Part shown: positions 9,738-18,779 of the stretch, piece after piece
Numbering within the stretch: position 1 is the first letter of the stretch
Layout: the number at the start of each line of letters is the position of its first letter
Source of the DNA: G963720475 sp963720475
Lineage (GTDB): Bacteria > Actinomycetota > Thermoleophilia > Solirubrobacterales > Thermoleophilaceae
NCBI GenBank assembly: GCA_963720475.1
Contig: OY970394.1
Location: forward strand, 1,054,001 to 1,118,000
DNA length: 64,000 nt
Direction of reading: 5' to 3'
The notes under the pieces: generated by a model
Database searches by the model: none
What the model was told of the DNA's origin: nothing
What the model saw: only the letters and a program-made list of their open reading frames with translations
Made by a program: the position numbers and the translations under genes

Positions 9738-10660
9738 GGCGTGCCGCCTTCGAGGTAGCCGGGCAGGTTCTCGACCGCCTGCGCTTCCATCAGCGCGCGC
9801 GCTTCGCGCGCGTACGAGCCGGCGTCGCGGTCAGCAGGACGTTGTCGAGCTCGCGCAGCGGCCCGTCGTAGGGCTCCTGCTCGAAGACGTCGAGGTAGGC
9901 GCCGCCGAGCCGGCCCGAAGCGAGCTCGGCGTGGAGGGCCTGCTCGTCGACCAGCCCGCCGCGCGCCGCGTTGGCAATGATCGGCCCGTCGGGAGCGCGG
10001 CGAGCTCGGCGGCGCCGAGCAGGGGGTCGGCGCCGGAGGCGTTCAGCGTCACGACTTCCGCGCGCGGCAGCAGTTCGTCGAGCTCGAGGCGTCGACGCCG
10101 TGCTCGGCCGCCCAGCCGTCGTCCGGGACGACGTCGTAGGCGATCAGCTTCGTCCCGAACGCGCCGAGCAGCGCGGCGACACGGCGCCCGACGCGGCCGA
10201 GGCCGACGATGCCGACGGTCTTGCCGATCATCAGCGAGCCCATCATCGATCCCAGTTCCGGCCCGGATCGCGGCATCCATGCGATGCAGGTGGCGCCCGA
10301 GCGCGAGGATCCCGGCGACGGCGAGCCGGCGGCCGCGTCGGTCACCGCGTCGGGCGTGTTGAAGACCTCGATCCCGAGCCGTTCCGCCGCGTCGAGGTCG
10401 ACGCTGTCGAGCCCGACGCCGACGCGGGAGATCGCCCGCAGCCGCGAGGCGCTCTCGAGCACGGCGGCCGTCGGCGGCTCGGTCCCCGCGATCACTCCTC
10501 GGCCTCGCTGATCAGATCGGCCACCTCGGCTTCGTCGAGCTCGCCCGTGCGGGTTGTCAAGCACGTTCGCCGCCGACCGCAGGCGCTCGAGCGGCACGTC
10601 GTCGGCGTCGGCGAACGAGGAGACCGAGAGCGCGACGGTCAGGTCAGCCGACGCGCTCAC
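9734..10660 (-). CDS. D-isomer-specific 2-hydroxyacid dehydrogenase (frameshifted)
   Basis: NAD-dependent dehydrogenase of the 3-phosphoglycerate dehydrogenase-like family, about 305 aa. Start GTG 10660 (MSASADLTVALSVSSF). The substrate domain has ISRVGVGLDSVDLDAAERLGIEVFNTP; the NAD domain has KTVGIVGLGRVGRRVAALLGAFG (GxGxxG) and IAYDVVPDD, then VVTLNASG and AARGGLVDEQAL (the RGGLVDE motif with the catalytic Arg/Glu region). About six indels (10500-9800) are needed to read through. The start lies inside the end of the upstream cytidylyltransferase (17-base overlap). In a glycan operon it might oxidise a sugar-acid precursor; this is a guess. Confidence 0.85.
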
Positions 10661-11405
10661 GCTCTTCCGCCGGCTTCACGCCGTGTTCGGTGAGCCAGAA
10701 CTCGACCGCTGGCAGCTGCCATTCGTAGTCCACGTCGCGGCCGCCCACGACTCGATCGGGGCGATCCGCCGCCCCATCCAGCGCTGGGGGAGGATCCCGT
10801 AGTCGCGCTCGGCGAGGCAGCGCGGGGCATGACGAGGTGCCCATGTCGGCGTACCAGACGTCGCCCTGCGAATCGCGGTCGTCGGAGAGCGCGTCGGGGT
10901 CGCCGAACACCTCGAACGGCACGAACGGCTTCAGCGTGCCGTCGTCGTCGATACGCCCGCGCGCAGCGGGCTCCACATGTTGTACCGCGAGAGCGTCACG
11001 GCGGAGTCGAGCGAGGAGTCGGCCCGCAGCTTCTCGATCCCCTCGTCGATCAGCTCGCCGGTGACCGTCGCCGCGTTCGCGAACAGCAGAACGACGAGCT
11101 CGATCTCCTCGCCGTCGGTCGCGAGGCGGTCGCGGATGATCTCGTACCCATGGCGGTAGGCGTCTTCGCCGTGAGCCTCGTCGGTGCACAGCTCGGGCGG
11201 GCGCTCGATCGCTCCGCGCCGTAGTCGCGCCCGATACTGGCGATCTCGTCCGAGTCGGTCGAGACGTAGAGCGGTCGACATGGCGGCTGTCGTTCGCGGC
11301 GATCAGGCCGTAGGCCATCAGCGGTCGCCCGAGCACCGGGATCACGTTCTTGCCCGGGAAGCCGCTGCTGTTCGCGCGACCGAGCATCAGCGCGACGACG
11401 CTCAT
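10644..11405 (-). CDS. NeuA-like acylneuraminate cytidylyltransferase
   Basis: CMP-sugar synthetase family protein, about 250 aa. ATG 11405 (overlapping the upstream TGA) gives MSVVALMLGRANSSGFPGKN, which carries the family's R-S-G-PGKN loop, then VLGRPLMAYGLIAA, LYVSTDSDEIASIG, EDAYRHGYE, VVLLFANAATVTGELIDEGI, DSAVTLSRYNMWSPLRA and a C-terminal DVDYEWQLPAVEFWLTEHG. Three or four indels break it. Unlike the SpsF-like gene at the window start, this is the typical NeuA/SpsF short cytidylyltransferase with an aspartate-rich C-terminus. It is the second CTP-dependent activator in the locus, separated by 10 kb and on the opposite strand. Confidence 0.83.
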   Translation of the reverse strand: MSVVALMLGRANSSGFPGKNVIPVLGRPLMAYGLIAANDSRHVDRSTSRPTRTRSPVSGATTARSDRAPARAVHRRGSRRRRLPPWVRDHPRPPRDRRRGDRARRSAVRERGDGHRRADRRGDREAAGRLLARLRRDALAVQHVEPAARGRIDDDGTLKPFVPFEVFGDPDALSDDRDSQGDVWYADMGTSSCPALPRRARLRDPPPALDGAADRPDRVVGGRDVDYEWQLPAVEFWLTEHGVKPAEERERVG

Positions 11406-12199
11406 GGCGCGTCCTCGGGTACGAGCACGCCAAGCTCGGCCGAGGGCCGCACGTCGGCCGAGCCCGCCTCGGGTGGCCACGACAGCGGCGCATCGAGGCA
11501 GACGAGCGGCTCCGACGGAGGCCCCGCGGCCGGCTTCTCGAGCACGAAAGTCGCGAAGCAGACCTTCTCCTGCATCTCGCTAACGGTATCCGAAGGGTCG
11601 CCGAGGTAGCCGTGGCCAAGGATGCGCTCCGCCCCCAATTCCGCCAGGAAAGCGGCGAATTCGGGCCAGGCGAGCGCGATGTACGGGACCTCGGTCCAGC
11701 CGTCCCATTCGCCGGTGAGCGCGAGCCGCTGGTGGCCCTCGACGGCGCCGGCGTCGTCGCCTGCCTTGAGCCGGACGTCGAAGAAGAGCCGGCTGGCGGT
11801 GACCGCCATAGCTCGCGCAGCGCTGCGCGGTGCTCGTGCTCCCAGTGCAGCCAGCCGAGCGCCTGGACGACGTCGAAGCTCCGCTCGCCGAACGGCAGGC
11901 CCTCGACGGCGTCGGCCTCGACGAACTCGGCCTCGGGATGGAGCGCTCGCGCCGCTTCGAAGAGCGAGTGCGACAAGTCCGCGCCCGTGTAGGCGATCGC
12001 CGGGTTGTAGGCGGCGTAGATCGCGGCGAACCCGCCCGCCGCGCAGCCGACGTCGAGCACCGTCCTCGCCTCGCGCGCGAGCCAGGGGAGGAAGCGCCGC
12101 TCGGAGGGGTACAGGTCTTCCGGGCGGTTGCGCGCCGAGCCGTAGTACTCGACGAGGTCGGGGTGCTCCGACCAGCGCTCGACCTTCGGGCCGGGTCAT
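11402..12199 (-). CDS. SAM-dependent methyltransferase (frameshifted)
   Basis: Class I methyltransferase of about 265 aa. Start ATG 12199 (MTRP). The SAM loop VLDVGCAAGGFAAIY is at about 12060-12015, followed by YTGADLSHSLFEAA, FVEADAVEGLPFGERSFDVVQALGWLHWE, then after an indel near 11800 the frame with RLFFDVRLKAGDD, WPEFAAFLAELGAERILGHGYLGDP and MQEKVCFATFVLEKP. Two further indels lie near 12130 and 12160. Its stop overlaps the start of the NeuA-like gene (ATGA), and its start overlaps the stop of the next methyltransferase. A tailoring enzyme of the glycan is the natural reading. Confidence 0.83.
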   Translation of the reverse strand: MTRPEGRALVGAPRPRRVLRLGAQPPGRPVPLRAALPPLARARGEDGARRRLRGGRVRRDLRRLQPGDRLHGRGLVALALRSGASAPSRGRVRRGRRRRGPAVRRAELRRRPGARLAALGARAPRSAARAMAVTASRLFFDVRLKAGDDAGAVEGHQRLALTGEWDGWTEVPYIALAWPEFAAFLAELGAERILGHGYLGDPSDTVSEMQEKVCFATFVLEKPAAGPPSEPLVCLDAPLSWPPEAGSADVRPSAELGVLVPEDAP

Positions 12200-13033
12200 C
12201 GATCGGCGCGGTAACTGAACTCGAACAACGTGACGTTGTTGAACACGTGCCAGCGGCGGTCAGCGCGCCGGATCCGCTCGAACAGGCGCGGCGCGCGATT
12301 GTGCAGGTCGATCCGCGTCAGCTCCATCGCGAAACCTGCGTAGCGCACGCGGCCGAGCTCGAACCCGCATGATTCGGACGAGCTCGACGAGCTCGCGGGG
12401 TCGCCGCCTGAACCCGTGCTCGCGCCGACGGAGCCGGCCGGAGTCTCCGCGAATCCGCCGGCCGCAGTTCGCCGCCGCCGCGCCGAGCGGAAGGAGTAGC
12501 GTCGTCGATCGCGCGGGTCGCGAGGTTGTCCTTGTAGCGCAGCCCGACGATGAGCCTGCCACCGGGATTAATGAGGCCGCGCAGGTTGATGATCGCCCGG
12601 CGCAGGTCGTCGTCGTCGAAGACGGACTCCATCGCGGCGGCGAGGACATCGTCGTAGCGATCGTCCAGCGAGGGTCGAGGACATCGAGCCGCATCGTCCG
12701 AAGGTCCGGGAAGAGCTTCGTCGTGCGCGCCAGGAGTCGGGGAGAAGGTCCGACGCGACGATGTCGTAGCCGGCGAGGTGCAGTGGGACCTCGTGCTCTC
12801 CGATGCCGGCCCCGACCGAGAGGATCGTGCGATCGGGCGCGAGAAGGTCCGTCAGGGCTTCATGGACCTCGACCCTCCACGGCTCGCCGGCAGTACGAGA
12901 GGAAGTCGTCCTGCGTGTCGAACGCCAAGCTCGTCGTAGGCCATCGTCTCCGAGAAGTCGTCGGCGGTGACGTCGAGCTTGGTTCGCAACTCGCCGCGAG
13001 CTGTGCTTCGACGTACGAGTGGCCGACCCGCAT
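12196..13033 (-). CDS. SAM-dependent methyltransferase (frameshifted)
   Basis: Second of two adjacent methyltransferases, about 275 aa. ATG 13033 (MRVGHSYVEAQL) overlaps the upstream stop (TGATG). Reconstruction: LDVTADDFSETMAYDEL, FDTQDDFLSYCRRAVEG, the SAM loop TILSVGAGIGEHEVPLHLAGYD near 12800, MRLDVLDPR, MESVFDDDDLRRAIINLRGLI, NPGGRLIVGLRYKDN, and the end NNVTLFEFSYRADR just before TGA 12196-12198. Five or more indels occur. The SVGAGIGE loop and Asp/Glu positions support a functional SAM site. Confidence 0.75.
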
Positions 13034-14120
13034 CAGCCGTTGCCGACGACCTCGGCAAGCGCGTCGGCGAACTGCTCCATCAGCGCGGGCGGCCCGAGCG
13101 TTACGCGGACGCAGTCCGCCAAGCAGGGAGCCGAGTACGGCCCGGAGACGAGGTAGCCGCGCTCGTGAAGCCCTCGACGACCGCGTCCGGCGCGGCAAGC
13201 GCGCCGACGCGGAGCTGCATGAAGTTCGTCGGGCTCTCGAGCGGGCCGACACCGATCGCGCGGCAGCGCTCGGCGAGCAGGGCGCGGCCCGCTTCGACCT
13301 CGGCGACGTAGTCGTCGGCGACCTCGGGGTGCGCAAGCTCGAGGCGCGCGACGTGGATCGCGAGCCCGTTCGCGTCGTACACCGAGCGGACCTTGAACAG
13401 GTTCGCGATCACGGCCGGGTCGGCGGCGACGTAGCCGAGCCGCAGACCGGCGAGGCCCCACGCCTTCGAGAGCGTCCGCGTGACGACCAGCTGGGGGTCG
13501 TCGGTCACGAGCGGCAGGGCGGTCTGCTTGGAGAAGGGGTAGTAGGCCTCGTCGATAACGAGCAGCGCGCCCGCCGCGGCGGTGCGCTCGAGCAGCGCGG
13601 CGATCGCGTCCTCGCCGAGGACGGTGCCCGTCGGCTGGTTCGGGTTCGGGAGCGTCACGAGCTTCGTCGCCGGACCGATCGCGCCGAGCAGAGCGTGGAA
13701 GTCGAACGTCAGGTCACCGGCGAACGGGATCGCGACCGGCTTCGCCCTCGAACATCTCGGCGTAGACCGGAGCATCCGGTAGGAGGGGTCGAGCATCACC
13801 ACCTCGTCGCCGGGCTCGACGTACGCGTGGTGGAGCGCGCGGTGGGCCGCGTCGGAACCAGGGGTCAGGAGCAGCCGCTCGCCCTCGAGCCCGACGGCCG
13901 CCGCGAGCTCCTCCTGGAGGCGGTCGGTCGCGGGGTAGGTGGTCACCAGGTCGGAGTCGAGGCCGGCACGCAATTCGTCGATCAGCCAGCCGGGAAGCGG
14001 GGCGAGGCGCTCGTTGCGGTCGAGCGGGACCATTCCCTCGCGCTCGCGCCCGCCCTCGCGAACGCGCTCGATCGCGGCGACGCCGGGCGACGGCCGCGGA
14101 GGCTCGCGAGACGAGCTCAA
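13033..14120 (-). CDS. HisC-like class I/II PLP aminotransferase
   Basis: Fold-type I aminotransferase, about 360 aa, closest in look to histidinol-phosphate aminotransferase or threonine-phosphate decarboxylase (CobD). Landmarks: MVPLDRNERLAPLPGWL (substrate-binding N-terminus), TYPATDRLQEELAAAVG, LLTPGSDAAHRALHHAYV, VTLPNPNQPTGTVL, LLVIDEAYYPFSK, VVTRTLSKAWGLAGLRLGY (SKAxGLAGLR with the Schiff-base lysine) and SPTNFMQLRVG. The probable start is TTG 14120, overlapping the stop of the upstream SDR (TTGA). An apparent open frame joins it to that SDR; I treat it as an indel artefact. In this operon it may make an amino sugar or an amino-alcohol phosphate substituent; unproven. Confidence 0.88.
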
Positions 14121-14991
14121 CTGCCCACTCCCTGCGCGGCTCGCGGTCATCGCCGCGAGCCCCTGCTCGATGGTCGTCGCCGGCTTCCAGCGGCCCTCGC
14201 GCACGAGCCGGCAGTCGGCGACGACGTCGGGAATGTCGCCGGTACGGTCCTGGCCGGTTTCCTCGAAGGGGATCTCCTGGCCGACGACCGCGCCGAGCGC
14301 CGCGATCACCTCGCCGACTGAGTGCGACCGGCCGAAGCCGGCGTTCGAGACCTCGCCGCCGAAGGGCTCGCTCGGCCGTAACGGCCATCAGGGCATCGAC
14401 GAAGTCGTCGATGTAGAGGAAGTCGCGCCGGGGGACGGTCGTCGCCACGTGCACGCGCCCCTCGCGCGCCCACTGGCCGACGATCGAGGCGATCACGAAG
14501 CGCTCGTCCTGCCCCTGCCCGTAGAGGTTGAACGGCCGCACGATCGACACCGGCAGCTCCCACGCGTCCGCGTAGAAGCGGCACAGCTCCTCGGCGAGCC
14601 ACTTCGAATGGGCGTAGGGGTGGGCCGGCCGCACCGGGTGCCCTTCGTCCACCGGCAGGCGGCCCGGTGGCCCGTAGACGTACGCCGAGCAGTGGAGAAA
14701 GCGCGCGCCGGCGGTGCGCGCGAAGTCAAGCGCGCGCTGGGTGCCGAGCACGTTGACTTCGTAGAAACCGGCCGGGTCGGCCCACGCGTCGGGAACGAAC
14801 GTCCGCCCGGCGAGATGGCACACCAACTCGACGCCGGCGTCGCGGAACTCGACGAACGCCTCCGGGTCGGTGACGTCGTGCCCGAGCGAGCGCGACAGCC
14901 GCAGGACATGCGAGCCGTCCCGCTCGAGCCGCTTGCACAATGCGCCGCCGACGAAGCCGGTCGCGCCCGTTACGAGGACGGTCCCCGTCAT
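14117..14991 (-). CDS. NAD-dependent epimerase/dehydratase (SDR)
   Basis: Extended SDR of about 290 aa. ATG 14991: MTGTVLVTGATGFVGGAL, then VELVCHLAGRTFVPDAW, FLHCSAYVYGPP, HPYAHSKWLAEELCRFY (YxxxK), IVRPFNLYGQGQDERFV, RRDFLYIDDFVDALMAV. After indels near 14365 and 14140 the tail reads IAALGAVVGQEIPF and GDIPDVVADCRLVREGRWKPATTIEQGL, the usual SDR finish. The start is five bases after the stop of the nucleotidyltransferase. It resembles dTDP-4-dehydrorhamnose reductase or GDP-6-deoxymannose reductase types; no finer call. Confidence 0.9.
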
Positions 14992-14995
14992 CGGC

Positions 14996-15690
14996 TCAGC
15001 AGCTGGTCGCCGCGCTCCTCGAACAGCTCCTGCGCGGCGTGGAAGTCGTCCTCGCGGCCGAGGTCGAGCCACATCCCGTCGTGCTCGACGGACGCGCGGG
15101 TTCTTGCCGAGCTCGATCAGCTTCAGCATCAGCTCGTCGAAGCCGAACGGCCGGCCCTCGGGGATCAGCTCGACGGCGTCGCGGTTGACCGCGTAGATCC
15201 CCATGCTCACGAGATGCGAGAAGTTCGGCTTCTCTGGAAGTCGACGAGCGATCCGTTCGCGTCCTGCTCGAGGACTCCGAACTCGGTCGAGAGCTCGCGC
15301 CGGAACGCGCTGATCGAGAACAGGCCTCGGACTCGCGGTGCTCCTCGAACAGGCCCGCGAACGAACGTCGGTGAGGAGGTCGCCGTTGAGGACGAGAAAG
15401 TCCTCGGGGAGGTCGTCGATCAGCCGCAGCGGGCCCATCGTGCCGAGCGGTTCGGTCTCTTCGGAGTAGTCGATCTCGACGCCGGCGCCGACGTCGGCGA
15501 GGTAGGTCTTGATGATCCGGCTCTTGTGGCCGAGGCAGAACGTGATCCGCTCGACGCCGTCCTCGACGAGCTGGCGGATCAGGATCTCGACGATCGCCGA
15601 GCCCCCGACCGGCATCAGCGGCTTGGGGATGATCGTCGTGTAGGGAGCGAGCCGCGTGCCGCTGCCGCCGGCGAGGATGACTGCACGCAT
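14996..15690 (-). CDS. Sugar-phosphate nucleotidyltransferase (NTP_transferase)
   Basis: Makes an NDP-sugar from a sugar 1-phosphate and NTP. ATG 15690: MRAVILAGGSGTRLAPYT, the signature GGxGTRL loop, then IIPKPLMPVGGSAIVEILI (the PKPLMPV lysine), ITFCLGHKSRIIKTYL, EETEPLGTMGPL and DFLVLNGDLLTDV with the metal-binding Asp. After indels near 15360, 15300 and 15230 the frame resumes with KPNFSHLVSMGIYAVNRDAVELIPEG and FGFDELMLKLI; the last part reconstructs to a LDLGREDDF-like motif that marks this family. Length (about 230 aa) is the short form seen in mannose-1-phosphate guanylyltransferase-like and D-glycero-D-manno-heptose-type enzymes. TGATG overlap with the upstream SDR. Confidence 0.88.
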
Positions 15691-16658
15691 CAGATCGCGT
15701 AACGTCGGGGCGGTACTGCTCGAGGTGCGCCCGCAGCCACTCGATACCTGCTCGAGACCGCCGGCGAGGTGGTCGGGGCTCCCAGCCGAGCAGCTCGCGA
15801 GCGCGCGAGTTGTCGCAGACGAGCTCCATCACCTCGCTGCGCTCCGGGCGGACCCGCTGCTCGTCGAGCACGATCTCCCTCTCCTCGCCGAGGATCTCGA
15901 ACACCTCTCGGCCACCTCGCCGACGGTCACGCCCGATCCCTGCCCGAGGTTGACGACCTCGCCGACCGCCCGGCGTCGCGGCGGCGCGGACCATCCCGTC
16001 GGCGGTGTCCTCGACGTAGGTGAGGTCGCGCATCGGGTCGAGCAAGCCGAGCCGCACCTCGGGGCCGCTGAGCGCCTGGGTGATGATCGTCGGGATCACG
16101 GCGCGCGCGCTCTGGCGCGGGCCGTAGGTGTTGAACGGGCGCACGGTCGCCACCGGCACCCGAACGAGAGGTGGAAGCTCTCGGCGATCTTGTCGGCGCC
16201 GATCTTGCTCGCCGAGTAGGGCGACTGGCCCTGGAGCGGGTGCGTCTCGTCGATCGGCACGTAGCGCGCGCGTGCCGTACACCTCGCTCGTCGACGTGTG
16301 GACGACGACGCTCGACGTCCTCGGCGCGCGCGGCCTGGAGCACGTGCAGCGTCCCGCGACGTTCGTCGCGATGTACTCGGACGGCGCCACGTACGAGTAC
16401 GGGATCGCGATCAGCGCGCCGAGATGGAAGACGCGGTCGCAGCCGCGCGCATCGCCTCGCCAGCGCCGGCCCGTCGCGGAGGTCGCCGAGCTGGACGTCG
16501 ACCGAGCCCAGCTTGTCCGCGGGCAGGTCGTCGAGCCAGCCCCACTGGCCGCGCGAGTTGTATTGGACGAGCGCGCGGACTCGAGCCCGACTCGACCAGG
16601 CCTCGACCAGATGGCTGCCGATGAAGCCGTCCGCTCCCGTCACGAGGTCGCGAGTCAT
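15690..16658 (-). CDS. NAD-dependent epimerase/dehydratase, NDP-sugar 4,6-dehydratase-like (frameshifted)
   Basis: Extended SDR of about 320 aa. Start ATG 16658 (MTRDLVTGADGFIGSHLVEA), overlapping the GT2 stop (ATGA); an in-frame ATG at 16682 is less likely. Further: VRALVQYNSRGQWGWLDDL, VDVQLGDLRD, VFHLGALIAIPYSYVAPSEYIATNVAGT, TSTSEVYGTA, PYSASKIGADKIAES (YxxxK), VRPFNTYGPRQSARAVIPTIITQ, RDLTYVEDTADGMV. The NSRGQWGWLD segment, IAIPYSY and ARAVIPTIITQ are typical of the enzymes annotated as UDP-N-acetylglucosamine/GDP-mannose 4,6-dehydratase-like (LegB-type). If it is LegB-like it would fit a legionaminate-type route, but that is inference. About eight indels. Confidence 0.85.
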
Positions 16659-17654
16659 GCTGCGCGGAATCTTGTCACGCACCCTGAGCGCCGCCCGGCC
16701 TCGAGGTCGCCCAGGCGGCCCTGCGCGCGGCCGCGGCGAGTGGCCGGAACAGCACCGGCTCGGAGGTTCGCGAGCTTCGAGCCCGGCAGCGAGAACGCGA
16801 GCACGGCCGCCTTGATCACGATCGCCGGAAGATCGGCGTACCAGAAGCGCGCGCCGCCGTACGTCTGGTGGACGACGAGCGAGTTACGCGTCATCAGATA
16901 GCCGCGGTCGGGCGTTGCGACCGGCACGTGGAGCGTCGCGCCGAGGAGCTTACGACGTTCATTCCGGCGGCGGGGGATGATTGACGAGCGCGTAATGGAC
17001 CACCAGCGACTCGTAGCCCGCCGCCGCAGCCGCGCCCGTACTCGACGTCCTCGTACCAGGTGTAGAGGTCGGCGCGCGGCGGCCCGACGGCGCGCACCGC
17101 CTCGAGCGGGAGCAGCAGCGCGTGCCAGGCGAGCGAGTGCACCGGCGCGCTCCGCGGGGAGACGCCTCCCGCAGTTCCTGGAGCGTCTCGACGGCCTCGC
17201 GACGGTCGAGCAGTACGAGCGGCCAAGCGAGCTTGCCCTCGGGGTCGGCCGACGCAGCTCCGAAGGCGGCGGGATGCCCGTGCTCTCGCGCCGCGTCCAG
17301 CAGTCGCTCGAGGCAGTCGAGTCCCGGGATCGCGTCGTCGTCGAATACCCAGATGAAGTCGGCCTCGCCTTCGTCGGCGAGGCGGGCGATCCCGGCCGAG
17401 AAACCGCCCGCTCCGCCGAGGTTCTGCGCGAGCCGCGCCGAGCTGACCCGCTCGTCGGCCGCGCAGGCGCGCTCGATCAGCGCGTCCACCTCCGGGGTGC
17501 CGTCGTTGGAGACGATCAGCGGTGTCGGGCGCGCGCGTCTGACCCCAAGCGCGTCGAGGACCTGTTGAAGCTCGGTCGTGCGGTCGCGTGCGAGGACGAA
17601 CGCGGCGACGCGCTCAGCCACGGAGATCGGGTTTGCTCGTGGCGCGGGATCCAT
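16655..17654 (-). CDS. GT2 family glycosyltransferase (galactofuranosyl/rhamnosyltransferase-like)
   Basis: About 320 aa, GT-A fold. Seen: AAFVLARDRTTELQQVLDAL, TPLIVSNDGTPEVDALI, RLAQNLGGAGGFSAGI, then the metal-binding DxD region DFIWVFDDDAIPG, HSLAWHALLLPLEAVRAVGPP, YTWYEDVEYG (the ED catalytic-base region) and MTRNSLVVHQTYGG near the end. The QNLGGAGGF motif is shared with GlfT-like galactofuranosyltransferases and some rhamnosyltransferases. Indels near 17165, 17030, 16950 and 16730. The start is ambiguous: ATG 17654 and ATG 17670 are both in frame, and ATG 17653 begins the divergent gene, so the two starts overlap. Confidence 0.86.
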
Positions 17655-18745
17655 GACGGGCGGCGCCATCGTAGAGAACGCCCCGCGGCCGACGGAGATC
17701 TGGCTGTTCGACAACGTCCAGGTGTTCGGCGGCGCGCAGGTCTTCGTGTTGCGCCTGGGGGAGGTCCTTGCGCCGGGTCGCACGCGGCGAAGCTGCGCGT
17801 GTTCTGTCCCGGCGACAGCGAGCTGTTCGGCCGCTGCCGCGAGCGCGGGATCGACGTCGAAACGCTCGCGATGCCGGAGATCGGGAACCGCTGCGCGCCC
17901 CGGCGATGCTCGGACGATCCGGCGGATGCGCCAGGGCCGCGCAGGCGGACGAGAGGTGGTCGCGATCGGGGTCGGCTCGGCGACCCACGCCTATCTGAGC
18001 GCCGCGGCCCTCAGCCTGCCGGCGCCGCGGCGTCCGCCGGTGATCCATCTGCTGCTCGAGCAGGACACGGCCGAGCGCCCGTCGGCACGGCTGCTTTTTC
18101 GCCGTTTCGGCAAGGTCGTCACCGTCGGCGAGAACGCGGCGCGGACTTACCGCGAGCGGATGGGCGTCCCGGTCGAGCGGGTCTCGATCTTCCTCACCGC
18201 CGACGAGCATCGTCGCGCGGCGGCGGTGGGCTCCGCCGCCCGCCGGGGAGAGGCCGGTGCTGGGGATGCTCGCGCGGATCTCGCGCCGCAAGGGCGTGCT
18301 CGAGCTGGTCGAAGAGCTCGCGGCCAACCCCGGGCTCTGGTCCGAGCTGCTCGTTGCAGGCGGCCACGAGCAGCCGGACTACGTCGCCGAGATCGAGCGC
18401 AGGGTCTCGGAGCTCGGCCTCGCGGAGCGCGTGCGGCTGATGGGGGTGGTACCCGACGCGTTCGAGTTCATCGGGTCGCTTGATGCGGTCGTCGTGCCCT
18501 CGACGGGTACCGAGGGCCAGCCGCTGACGATCCTCGAGGCGCTCGCGTGCGGGCGGCCCGCGGTCGTCCGCGCGCACGCCTTCCCCCCGAGTTCGAGGGC
18601 CCCGGCGTGTTCGCCTACCGCGACGCGGACGAACTCGCTGTCGCGCTGTCGCAGCTCCGGCGCCCGTCCCGGGCGCGGAGAGTTGTCCGAGCGCTTCTCG
18701 ATCGAGCCGTTGCTGCGCGTGATCGCAGCGGCCCGGCGCGCATGA
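17653..18745 (+). CDS. GT4-type glycosyltransferase
   Basis: GT-B glycosyltransferase of about 360 aa. N-terminal domain: IWLFDNVQVFGGAQVFVLRLGE (the glycine-rich GGAQ loop that receives the sugar nucleotide), RVFCPGDSELF, then VIHLLLEQDTAE and VVTVGENAARTYRERMGVP. C-terminal domain: VLGMLARISRRKGVLELVEEL, LVAGGHEQPDYVAEIERRV, RVRLMGVVPDAFEFIGSLDAVVVPS and TEGQPLTILEALACGRPAV, which holds the ExxxxxxxE nucleotide-binding motif. Indels near 17780, 17905, 18240 and 18590. It diverges from the GT2 gene with no spacer. Confidence 0.88.
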
Positions 18746-18766
18746 GCACCGCCGGGGGTGTTCTCG

Positions 18767-18772
18767 TACCGT
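18767..18772 (+). promoter_or_regulatory. Candidate -10 element, leaderless start
   Basis: TACCGT, seven bases before GTG 18780. It fits the TANNNT -10 form and supports GTG 18780 (not ATG 18801) as both transcription and translation start. No -35 match and no Shine-Dalgarno are visible. Confidence 0.45.
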
Positions 18773-18779
18773 AGGTCCC

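Noticed and set aside
13101..14309. Apparent SDR tail-aminotransferase fusion
   Set aside because: The SDR end and aminotransferase start share a frame only because of an indel near 14140; TTGA at 14117-14120 gives a normal stop and start.
13714..15690. 658-codon frame that seems to fuse nucleotidyltransferase, SDR and aminotransferase
   Set aside because: Each domain runs out of its family sequence at an indel, and start-stop overlaps (TGA 14996, ATG 14991, TTG 14120) show three separate genes.
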